17,093 bases of DNA. Origin: an uncultured Mollicutes bacterium. GTDB taxonomy: Bacteria > Bacillota_I > Bacilli_A > RFN20 > CAG-826. The position numbers were made by a program, and so were the translations under genes. Every line of letters begins with the position of its first letter. Position 1 is the first letter of the stretch. Below the pieces are notes generated by a model. The model saw nothing but the letters and a program-made list of their open reading frames with translations. It was not told the origin of the DNA and ran no database searches. The stretch spans positions 1 to 17,093 of the forward strand of contig CAMESA010000012.1 in assembly GCA_945935945.1 (NCBI GenBank). The letters are read 5' to 3'. Below are positions 1 through 5,990 of this stretch, piece by piece.

Positions 1-74
1 TCACGGATGAAGAGTTCAACGAGTTAGCTAACTTTGCTAAATATTTAATATCAAAGAGGTCTACTCATGAATAA
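1..74 (+). CDS. C-terminal end of a probable phage repressor (partial)
   Basis: An open frame enters from the left edge (codons start at base 3) and ends with TAA at 72-74. It encodes the last 23 residues of a protein; the core, DEEFNELANFAKYLISKR, is an acidic-then-helical tail. Such tails are common at the C-terminus of small XRE-type helix-turn-helix regulators of Bacillota prophages. The DNA-binding domain is outside the window, so the repressor call is an inference from the tail and from its position directly before an integrase. Its last 8 bases overlap the integrase start at 67, which suggests that both are read from one transcript with coupled translation. Confidence 0.5.
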   Translation, partial: TDEEFNELANFAKYLISKRSTHE

Positions 75-1395
75 GATAATAAGAGTAGCTTGCTACGTTC
101 GTGTGTCTTCACAAGAGCAAAAAATGCATGGATTTTCTATCGGTAATCAAAAAGATAGACTAGTAAATTACATTCACGAACACCCAAATATGCAACTAGT
201 AGGTATATATGCTGATGAAGGTGTTAGTGCTGATAAATTGAATAAAAGATTAGAAATGAAACGCTTGTTGGAAGATTGTGAGCAAGGAAAGATAGATTTG
301 ATACTGTTCACTAAACTTGATAGATGGTTTAGATCCGTACCAAAATATTACAAAATTCAAGAAATACTAGATAATTGTAAGGTTTCTTGGCAAGCCATTG
401 AGGAAGATTATGAAACCCTGACCGCTAATGGTAAATTTAAAGTAAACATAATGTTGTCAGTTGCCCAGCAGGAGCGAGATAGATGCAGCGAGCGTATTAA
501 GTCAGTATTTGAATATAAAGTGAAGAATAAAGAACCTATAAGTGGTAGTACTTGTTTGGGATTTATGATTGCTACTGTAGATGGTAAAAAGCGTTTAGTT
601 CACGATCCTGAAGAAGAAGAGATGGTTAAGGATCTGATCCAATACTACATGATTTATCAAAACTTGGTACAAACCCAAAAGTATATACTTGATAAATATG
701 GTGTGGATCTCGGATATAATTCAATGTATAGGTTATTGCAGAACCCTTTGCTTTATGGACATTATAGTGGGGTTGATAACTTTGCAGAACCATATATAAC
801 GAAAAAGCAATATGATGATCTGCAGATTAAATTTGAGAATAACCAACGCAATCGCAAGAATAGCAATGTATACATACTGTCTAAACTAATCATTTGCCCA
901 CATTGCGGTGGTCGTATGGTCGGTCATATTGACCATCATAAAAGAAGTAGATATCGTTGTGAGCAAAGATATCGCAACAGTAAGCTAGAAAAACAATGCG
1001 ATTTTTCCAAGTCAAAATACGAAAAATATATTATTGATCAATTAAAAGCAAAACTTAATGATTATATGAAAGACTATGTCCTTAAATATGAGATAGAAGA
1101 AAAGAAGACAGTAAATGTTAGTAACATCAAAAAGGAATTAGATAGACTTAACAATCTATACATCAAAGGAAGATTAGAAGAAGATGAATATGAAAAGCGT
1201 TATAGTGAATTGAATTCCAAGCTAGTAATACCAAAGAAGAAAGATACTAGTAATATCAAAGCCTTGCTAAAAGAAAATATATTAGAAGCTTATGATACTC
1301 TTGATCCGGAAGAACAAAGTGCTTTCTGGCATGGATTGATCAAAGCTATCTATATTGATGATGACTTCAATATTACTTCTATCGACTTTTTTTAG
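67..1395 (+). CDS. Large serine integrase (site-specific recombinase)
   Basis: This 442-residue protein should cut and join attP and attB through a covalent 5'-phosphoserine link, integrating the phage. The N-terminal resolvase domain (about 5-145) has the YVRVSS motif, with S14 aligning with the catalytic serine of TP901-1 integrase, and the LDRWFR motif with R86 and R89. A recombinase domain follows (about 155-255). A zinc ribbon has C277, C280, C298 and C311, and a charged, probably coiled-coil segment lies near 350-390. Length is at the short end for large serine integrases. The ATG at 67 has an AAGAGGT ribosome binding site. The gene ends just before the attP-like element at 1404-1451, the usual arrangement in phages with this integrase type. 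Confidence 0.95.
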   Translation: MNKIIRVACYVRVSSQEQKMHGFSIGNQKDRLVNYIHEHPNMQLVGIYADEGVSADKLNKRLEMKRLLEDCEQGKIDLILFTKLDRWFRSVPKYYKIQEILDNCKVSWQAIEEDYETLTANGKFKVNIMLSVAQQERDRCSERIKSVFEYKVKNKEPISGSTCLGFMIATVDGKKRLVHDPEEEEMVKDLIQYYMIYQNLVQTQKYILDKYGVDLGYNSMYRLLQNPLLYGHYSGVDNFAEPYITKKQYDDLQIKFENNQRNRKNSNVYILSKLIICPHCGGRMVGHIDHHKRSRYRCEQRYRNSKLEKQCDFSKSKYEKYIIDQLKAKLNDYMKDYVLKYEIEEKKTVNVSNIKKELDRLNNLYIKGRLEEDEYEKRYSELNSKLVIPKKKDTSNIKALLKENILEAYDTLDPEEQSAFWHGLIKAIYIDDDFNITSIDFF

Positions 1396-1403
1396 GCTTG
1401 TGA

Positions 1404-1451
1404 GTTGTTGTAATTTTATGGTGCCGGTCGGTGCGTGTTAATTACAACTAC
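1404..1451. other. Putative attP site of the serine integrase
   Basis: A long imperfect inverted repeat begins 8 bases after the integrase stop. The arms GTTGTAATT (1407-1415) and AATTACAAC (1440-1448) are perfect complements equally far from a central CCG-GT-CGG (1424-1431). One step further out, GT (1404-1405) and AC (1450-1451) also match. The centre of symmetry falls in the GT dinucleotide at 1427-1428. Serine-integrase attP sites are about 50 bp, with symmetric outer zinc-ribbon-binding arms around a 2-bp crossover, and size, symmetry and position all fit. Both arms match each other, as expected of P and P' in attP and not of a hybrid attL or attR. No second copy is in the window to confirm it. 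Confidence 0.7.
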
Positions 1452-1471
1452 CATTATCCATTAAAAAAAAA

Positions 1472-1497
1472 GCACTTATTTATTAAGTGCCTTTTTT
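1472..1497. terminator. Bidirectional intrinsic terminator between integrase/attP and the cassette
   Basis: GCACTTA (1472-1478) pairs with TAAGTGC (1484-1490) around a 5-base loop. The + strand follows with six T after one C, and the - strand follows with nine T (bases 1463-1471 are all A). It can therefore end integrase transcripts from the left and cassette transcripts from the right. The stop codon of the 61-residue gene (1476-1478) lies inside the stem. Confidence 0.85.
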
Positions 1498-1661
1498 ATA
1501 TTCTCTCTGATCAGCTCTTTGATGTAGCCTTGCTTGTTGCTGATGCTTTGCAAGTGATCTAATATATCGTTATCGGTATTATTGTTAAACTTTAGATAGA
1601 TACCGGTAGTGTTTGCTTTATCGTACTTAGCGTTTGCTCTTCGCTGACTTTCTCTTGCCAT
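1476..1661 (-). CDS. Small basic protein, ribbon-helix-helix-like, function unknown
   Basis: This 61-residue protein begins MARESQRRANAKYDK. A strand-like stretch (TTGIYLKFN, about 18-26) is followed by two helices, ending in a KELIRENIKKALNK tail. The order strand-helix-helix and the basic N-terminus resemble Arc/MetJ-type DNA-binding proteins, and similar short proteins are common in Bacillota mobile elements. It starts one base after the stop of the 140-residue gene, so the two form a coupled pair. Possible roles are autorepressor of the pair, acting at the palindromes near 2109-2138, or an accessory factor for the nearby attP. Neither is shown by the sequence. I recognise no enzymatic domain. 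Confidence 0.75.
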   Translation of the reverse strand: MARESQRRANAKYDKANTTGIYLKFNNNTDNDILDHLQSISNKQGYIKELIRENIKKALNK

Positions 1662-1662
1662 A

Positions 1663-2085
1663 TTATCCGATAATATCTTCTTCTCTGTCTACATTGGAAA
1701 TATGATATCCATTGTCAAGTTTAACTGTTAAAGATCCATATCCATAGTTATCTACAACAACACCTCGCATTGCTTTATCAAATGTAATTTCATCGTTAGT
1801 CTCATCGCAATCATAAGTTCCAGCTTTTACAATAACCTTTTCAAAGGGATATTCAATAGTTTCTACTTCATTTTCATAAATAATATCGCCATCTTCATTT
1901 TCTACAACTTCAAAGATTTTAACTTTTTTTCCTTCTAATACTTGTAGGCTTTTACCTGCAGAAATATTTTTAAAGCATAGATCTGCAAAGTATCTAGCAT
2001 CTTTCATAGTTTCGATCAATTCATCAATAAATCTGATCTCTTTTCCAAATTCATCATAAGCTTTAACTTCGTAACGTGTTTTCAT
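1663..2085 (-). CDS. Hypothetical protein of the att-proximal cassette
   Basis: This 140-residue protein is acidic and I do not recognise it. It begins MKTRYEVKAYDEFGKEIRF. A predicted helix lies around residues 23-43, then come alternating short strands rich in E, D, K and V, and it ends with REEDIIG. There is no signal peptide, membrane segment or cysteine cluster, so it is probably cytosolic. The start is fixed by an AGAGGT ribosome binding site 7 bases before the ATG and by a promoter just upstream (2115-2143). It is the first gene of a two-gene unit separated from the late operon by a terminator. It could therefore be expressed in the lysogen, for example as a lysogenic-conversion or immunity gene; this is inference from layout only. 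Confidence 0.8.
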   Translation of the reverse strand: MKTRYEVKAYDEFGKEIRFIDELIETMKDARYFADLCFKNISAGKSLQVLEGKKVKIFEVVENEDGDIIYENEVETIEYPFEKVIVKAGTYDCDETNDEITFDKAMRGVVVDNYGYGSLTVKLDNGYHISNVDREEDIIG

Positions 2086-2108
2086 TTTATTTACCTCTTT
2101 CTTTTTAC

Positions 2109-2138
2109 ACTTATATTATACTATATAAGTATATACTT
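2109..2138. promoter_or_regulatory. Palindromic operator-like repeats overlapping the cassette promoter
   Basis: A perfect 12-bp palindrome, AAGTATATACTT (2127-2138), fills most of the -35/-10 spacer. A second inverted repeat, ACTTATAT (2109-2116) and ATATAAGT (2123-2130), spans the -10 box. The half-site ACTTAT or its complement recurs, giving overlapping dyads. A protein bound here would block RNA polymerase. The likely binder, by inference, is the small ribbon-helix-helix-like protein of the same transcript or the phage repressor. Confidence 0.5.
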
Positions 2139-2143
2139 GTAAA
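2115..2143 (-). promoter_or_regulatory. Sigma-70-type promoter for the two-gene cassette
   Basis: Read on the - strand, TTTACA (2143-2138) is followed after exactly 17 bases by TATAAT (2120-2115). This is a consensus -10 box and a -35 box with one mismatch. It predicts a start near 2107 and a leader of about 20 bases before the ATG at 2085. Confidence 0.8.
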
Positions 2144-2183
2144 GAATTATTATTGATTTTTGGAGATTTTTGCATAAAAAAAT

Positions 2184-2209
2184 GCCTAGGCTTTTGACCT
2201 AGGCTTTTT
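2184..2209. terminator. Terminator at the end of the late operon
   Basis: GCCTAGG (2184-2190) and CCTAGGC (2198-2204) form a GC-rich 7-bp stem with a 7-base loop. The - strand continues with seven T (A run 2176-2182) and the + strand with five T (2205-2209), so it works in both directions. On the - strand it comes directly after the last lysis-module gene and insulates the late operon from the cassette at 1476-2085. Confidence 0.88.
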
Positions 2210-2535
2210 CATTTTAAAATCAGATAATCCTGAATTTGCTCCTTTACTTTTTTCATAGCTTCCACATCGTTGCCATCAATTCCATGGCTTAATAATGCAA
2301 ACAACGCTTGCATCACTAATCTGTCCTGCTCTTCAAGTTCTGTTATACGTTTATTATCTCTTTCTAGTAGTTCAGTATGTTTCTTGATCAGTTCACTATG
2401 CTCACGGATCAGGTCGTTCTGCAGATCATTGGGTTTCTTTGCCCACTTGAACAACTTGATCAGGTACGCTACACCACCACCAATACATGCTATTGCTCCG
2501 AAAAAAGTCAAAATAGACTGTAGTGATATTTCCAT
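2209..2535 (-). CDS. Single-span membrane protein of the lysis module (possible second holin component)
   Basis: This 108-residue protein has one membrane segment near residues 7-27 (ILTFFGAIACIGGGVAYLIK). A charged coiled coil follows (about 38-70, with QNDLIREHSELIKKHTELL). The C-terminal part is ALFALLSHGIDGNDVE followed by a closing helix. Bacillota phages often carry this architecture next to the holin and lysin, where it is usually annotated as a hypothetical or holin-like protein. The ATG at 2535 has an AAAGGTGG ribosome binding site. It is the last gene of the late operon, 10 bases after the r1t-like holin. It may assist or regulate holin timing; the sequence does not decide this. Confidence 0.75.
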   Translation of the reverse strand: MEISLQSILTFFGAIACIGGGVAYLIKLFKWAKKPNDLQNDLIREHSELIKKHTELLERDNKRITELEEQDRLVMQALFALLSHGIDGNDVEAMKKVKEQIQDYLILK

Positions 2536-2545
2536 AATACCACCT

Positions 2546-2746
2546 TTATTTGTCTAGTTCAGGAAGACCAGCAATGCTTGTTAGTAATGATAGAATGCCT
2601 GACAATAATGAAGCACTTGCTACCATTGCCCAATTTACATCGCCGATTACTGTGCAAGTACCAATCATAGCTACTGCAGTTTGTGCGATAGTTTTGATTG
2701 CCCTAATACCAGCACATCTGATCCATTGTTTTAAATCGTATTTCAT
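2546..2746 (-). CDS. Holin, phage r1t type
   Basis: This 66-residue protein makes the membrane lesion that releases or activates the lysin. An amphipathic N-terminus with [15 protein letters not shown] is followed by [25 protein letters not shown], a layout that strongly recalls the lactococcal phage r1t holin family (AERAIKTFAQ ... VDW ... SILTSLAS). Two hydrophobic stretches (about 18-36 and 40-60) are visible. The ribosome binding site AAGGAG lies in the last codons of the lysin gene, and the ATG at 2746 follows the lysin stop almost at once, so the two are probably translated together. Here the holin follows the lysin, the reverse of the more common holin-lysin order. Confidence 0.85.
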   Translation of the reverse strand: MKYDLKQWIRCAGIRAIKTIAQTAVAMIGTCTVIGDVNWAMVASASLLSGILSLLTSIAGLPELDK

Positions 2747-2749
2747 AAT

Positions 2750-4066
2750 TTATTCTCCTTCGACTAATTTTTTTATCTCATTGATAATACTAGACTTGTC
2801 TGCGTATTTTTTTTCTAAATCATCATATTTAACCTTTAGTTCGTTGTACATAGCTTCATAGTCTAGCTTTGGCTCTTCTATGGGAGGAGTTGGTTGAGGC
2901 TCTACTGTCTTGTAGAAAGTCAACACATTTGCTATTGCTCTTCCGGTATATAGTATCTTTGTCCCATTCATAATCATCTGGCTAGAACCACCACCATCTA
3001 GGAAGTAAACACCTAATGCACCATATGCTTTGGCAAAGTTTCTACATTGATAGTAAGTTAATCCTGTACCTGTTACAACGAATGCATATTTGCCATCACC
3101 CATGTAAAGTAACATGGTCTTGTTGCTTGCACTATTTAAATCGACTTTAGCAGCCGAAGAAGTAAACTCAATGTCGTTGCCTTCGTGTCTTAATATTGCA
3201 AACGGAGAGCATGCTAGAATTACTTCATCTTTTGATAACCAATAATCACTTGATGGTGTGCAATGTGGTTCGTGGTTTTTATCTATATAAAGACATAGCC
3301 ATGACTCTTGTTTAGGTGCAAAATCATTCTCGAAAGACTGTTCAACACCATAATGTTGTCCGTTGTTTAAATCGAAGAAGTTACAGTTTACCTTGCAATA
3401 GTGAATTAACTCGTTGTCAATCTTGTCGATTGTTGCTCTAGCTTCATAATTTTCTTTGCCAGTTTGTAAAGCTGACATCATACCAATACTTTGGTCGGCT
3501 TTCATTAGGTAGGTATACATAGGCACACCTATCCATGATAACTTTTGATAGCCTTCAATAAAGTTCATATTATCAACCCCTTTCGTAAATTCATAAGGAC
3601 TGTTTAATATAGTCGTATATTCTTCATCAATATAGAAGTAGTCTTCTATATTTATCCAATCTTTTAAACCCCATTCACTAGAGTTAATCTTGGTTTTGGT
3701 AGTTTGTCTACCTTTTCCAATTTCTAAATGAATGTGATTGCCAGTTGCTTTGCCTGTTGTACCTTCGTAGTAGATAGTATCGTTTGGATAAAGAACCAAT
3801 CCCTTTTCTAGAAAGTTGATGTTATTGCAATGTGACATTGCTAGAGTGACATCGTTATCTTTATCATAGAATAATACTGTGTTGGCAAATCCCGTTGTTT
3901 TGTAATGTAAGATACCTATTACCTCAAGTTCGTTGAAAGTTACAAATCTATCTATTCCACTATCCTCGCCTGCTAAATCGTAAGCGTTAAGATTTTTATG
4001 TGAAAAAGAATTGTAACGACCTTGAGATATATTCAGGTATCTCATACCAAATTTTCTTTTAATCAT
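2750..4066 (-). CDS. Two-domain lysin: M23 peptidase plus phosphodiester glycosidase
   Basis: This 438-residue protein carries two catalytic modules. Residues 1-125 look like an M23 (lysostaphin/LytM-type) zinc endopeptidase. SHKNLNAYDLAG supplies H23 and D30, MSHCN supplies H79, and NHIHLE supplies H111 and H113, together the expected zinc and catalytic set. Residues about 165-388 match the phosphodiester glycosidase (NAGPA-like, PF09992) family, with its hallmark LDGGGSSQM at 356-364. A proline-rich linker (390-398) leads to a coiled coil (403-438). There is no signal peptide, so it would accumulate in the cytoplasm until the holin acts. The peptidase should cut peptidoglycan cross-bridges; the second domain may cut a sugar phosphodiester in a wall polymer, which is inference. 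A tail-associated lysin is the alternative, but the place next to the holin favours endolysin. Confidence 0.85.
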   Translation of the reverse strand: MIKRKFGMRYLNISQGRYNSFSHKNLNAYDLAGEDSGIDRFVTFNELEVIGILHYKTTGFANTVLFYDKDNDVTLAMSHCNNINFLEKGLVLYPNDTIYYEGTTGKATGNHIHLEIGKGRQTTKTKINSSEWGLKDWINIEDYFYIDEEYTTILNSPYEFTKGVDNMNFIEGYQKLSWIGVPMYTYLMKADQSIGMMSALQTGKENYEARATIDKIDNELIHYCKVNCNFFDLNNGQHYGVEQSFENDFAPKQESWLCLYIDKNHEPHCTPSSDYWLSKDEVILACSPFAILRHEGNDIEFTSSAAKVDLNSASNKTMLLYMGDGKYAFVVTGTGLTYYQCRNFAKAYGALGVYFLDGGGSSQMIMNGTKILYTGRAIANVLTFYKTVEPQPTPPIEEPKLDYEAMYNELKVKYDDLEKKYADKSSIINEIKKLVEGE

Positions 4067-4137
4067 TTATTTATCCTCACACAAGCGTATAGTATCATGA
4101 CAAATACTATAAAAATTAAAATCACTAAACCATGCAT
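4063..4137 (-). CDS. 24-residue membrane micro-ORF before the lysin
   Basis: In the gap between the small tail gene and the lysin an ATG at 4137 opens a 24-codon frame that ends in TGA overlapping the lysin start (ATGA, 4063-4066). The product is a single membrane helix (LVILIFIVFVMILYACV) with a short basic end (RINK). The lysin's ribosome binding site (GAGGAT) lies inside it, so translating it would couple to lysin translation. Its own ribosome binding site is poor. It starts two bases after the upstream stop at 4139-4141, so reinitiation is plausible. It might be a tiny holin or antiholin, or a leader that sets lysin dose. It may also be a chance reading frame. Confidence 0.4.
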   Translation of the reverse strand: MHGLVILIFIVFVMILYACVRINK

Positions 4138-4138
4138 A

Positions 4139-4528
4139 TTAACTAACTTTTTCTAGCCATGCACAAATATACACAGACCCACTAGTATGACTATTTGATA
4201 CTGCAAATGATTTAATATTTTGTGCATAGTTAAATCCTACTTTTTCTATAACAGATATATAACTAGTAAGACTTCCTTTCTGTGCTGGGTGTGTTCCGCC
4301 ACCAGCACTATAATTTAAATAGATTTTTCCTTTATCATCATTAATTTTTAATTCTCCACCTGTATTTAAATCAACACCAACTGAGCCACTAAAATATAGC
4401 GTTAATGGAATTATTCCATCTGTTACAGTTGTTCCTTTATTACCAGTTTTAAAGTTATATTTTATTCCGTTAACAAAAATATAATTCTTATCTACTCCAC
4501 CTTTTCTAGTTATTAAACATTGTCCCAT
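4139..4528 (-). CDS. Small tail or fibre-associated protein, function unknown
   Basis: This 129-residue protein begins MGQCLITRKGG and is rich in G, S, T and short strands (GTTVTDGIIPLTLYFSGSVGV), with no membrane segment. The beta-rich, glycine-rich composition and the place three bases after the fibre gene and before the lysis genes suggest a virion tip or fibre accessory protein. I recognise no defined domain. The start has a strong AAGGGGGT ribosome binding site. The alternative is a small chaperone for the fibre, which the sequence cannot exclude. Confidence 0.65.
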   Translation of the reverse strand: MGQCLITRKGGVDKNYIFVNGIKYNFKTGNKGTTVTDGIIPLTLYFSGSVGVDLNTGGELKINDDKGKIYLNYSAGGGTHPAQKGSLTSYISVIEKVGFNYAQNIKSFAVSNSHTSGSVYICAWLEKVS

Positions 4529-4531
4529 AAA

Positions 4532-5989
4532 TTAAACCCCCTTAACCATCACACTTAAACTTACTGTTGTAGGTTCACTTGCATAGAATTTTAAAGTATT
4601 GGTTGAAGTTTCAACTTTCAATATCTTGCCCCAATCCTCTTGTTGTGCTTGCATTTCTGTTAAATTGCCACTCAATACAACATCAATAACAGGATTATCG
4701 TTTGAAGTAATACCACTACAAATTATTGATTGAGTATAGTATCCGTTTGTTGTATCTTGTGTCCATGATGTGCCTAAACATGCAATAAAGTCATCATAGG
4801 TTGCGTTTAGGTTGGTTGTTATCATTGGTTTGAATAGTAGGTTATTAAAAGTAATATTTTGTTTACCCCATAATAAAAAAGTTAAGTTACAAGTTTGATT
4901 TATAGTAAATACATATCCTTTTCCTACATCGCCAATGTAGTTTTCACTTAAAGTATTATTTATAACATATGTGAAATAGTCACCATCGTTTTGCAAACTT
5001 CCTACAAATTTGTAAGTTCCTTTAGGTAATTCAAAATTGCATAAAGGAAAATCAAATGCATTTTGGCTTATGCCATTCAATGTATATGTACCATCACCAT
5101 TGTTTGCACATGTAACACCATTCTTTGTTGTTGTTTGAAGTGTTGGCTTTAATAGGTTAACTCTAATAGTATTTAATTTAGCTATATCACTTGTATTTCT
5201 TGCAATGTTAGTGTCTTGATCATCATCACGAGACTTGATTGCTTGTATATCGCTTGTATTCGTTGATGTTGTTTGTTGTAGGCTTGTGATGTCGGCTGAA
5301 ATGGAGTCGATGTCAGCTTTATTTGCACTAATATTAGCTGTATTCGTAGCTATCTTATTTGCTTGCTCATCGATTTGTAGTTGTAAACTTCCTGCCTGAT
5401 CAGTACTCAACTGTCCTTTGATAGTATCGAACCATTCATTGAATGCTTGTAGTTCATCGGCCTCGAAGTTAGCAATGTAGTCTGCCCATTGTGCAGTTAC
5501 CTGATTAAAGTCTACTTCTTCAATGTTAGATACTACCCAACCACAAATATCAGCGTTCATTCGTGTATCTGTAATGTTTTCTTGTTTGATTTCAACTGCA
5601 CTTGCAGGTACTGTAATGTGTGCTAGCACTATATCATAGATACCATTTTCTCGCACTGGCAAAGGTGCTACGGTAGTTCCTTTCACGATCATAAGTGTGA
5701 AGTCTCTGTCAGTGTCATTTCTTCGACACACGACCGCATCAATACGAGTTGAATTGGCAGAAGCTTGTTCAACAGTTAAAGTTGTTTGTGAGTCAAACTT
5801 TTTTAGTTTGCCTTCAATAAAAGCGTTACCGGTATCAACGATAACTTTCATACCAGACGAAGCTAATACTTGAAGTTCGCCATTGAATACACCGGTCTTA
5901 AAAAAAGGTCTTAACCACTCGCCAAAGCTATCAGCGTCGTAGACCCTATCGCCATTGTCACTGTTATAAAAATTAGCATATGTTCCCAT
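4532..5989 (-). CDS. Receptor-binding / baseplate fibre protein
   Basis: This 485-residue structural protein sits at the distal end of the tail. Residues 1-150 (NFYNSDNGDRVYDADSFGEW, then TRIDAVVCRRND, then ENITDTRMNADICG) match a well-known N-terminal tail-attachment module of Bacillota phage fibre proteins. Residues about 200-275 form a trimeric-looking coiled coil with repeated N-T-x-x-I heptads (NTANISANKADIDSISADI). Residues about 278-395 resemble a jelly-roll carbohydrate-binding module (NGDGTYTLNG). The C-terminal strand block contains PVIDVVLSGNLTEMQAQQEDWG, a motif common at phage fibre ends. It probably recognises a cell-surface polysaccharide. The GGGAGG ribosome binding site fixes the ATG at 5989, one base after the preceding stop. 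Confidence 0.82.
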   Translation of the reverse strand: MGTYANFYNSDNGDRVYDADSFGEWLRPFFKTGVFNGELQVLASSGMKVIVDTGNAFIEGKLKKFDSQTTLTVEQASANSTRIDAVVCRRNDTDRDFTLMIVKGTTVAPLPVRENGIYDIVLAHITVPASAVEIKQENITDTRMNADICGWVVSNIEEVDFNQVTAQWADYIANFEADELQAFNEWFDTIKGQLSTDQAGSLQLQIDEQANKIATNTANISANKADIDSISADITSLQQTTSTNTSDIQAIKSRDDDQDTNIARNTSDIAKLNTIRVNLLKPTLQTTTKNGVTCANNGDGTYTLNGISQNAFDFPLCNFELPKGTYKFVGSLQNDGDYFTYVINNTLSENYIGDVGKGYVFTINQTCNLTFLLWGKQNITFNNLLFKPMITTNLNATYDDFIACLGTSWTQDTTNGYYTQSIICSGITSNDNPVIDVVLSGNLTEMQAQQEDWGKILKVETSTNTLKFYASEPTTVSLSVMVKGV

Positions 5990-5990
5990 G

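Noticed and set aside
1404..1451. Reading the inverted repeat as another transcription terminator
   Set aside because: No T run follows either arm, the arms are 24 bases apart, and true terminators stand right beside it at 1472-1497; the symmetric spacing fits an att site better.
4063..4137. Lipoprotein signal in the micro-ORF (L-Y-A-C)
   Set aside because: Tyrosine is atypical in the lipobox and only five residues follow the cysteine, so a lipoprotein or spanin reading is not convincing.
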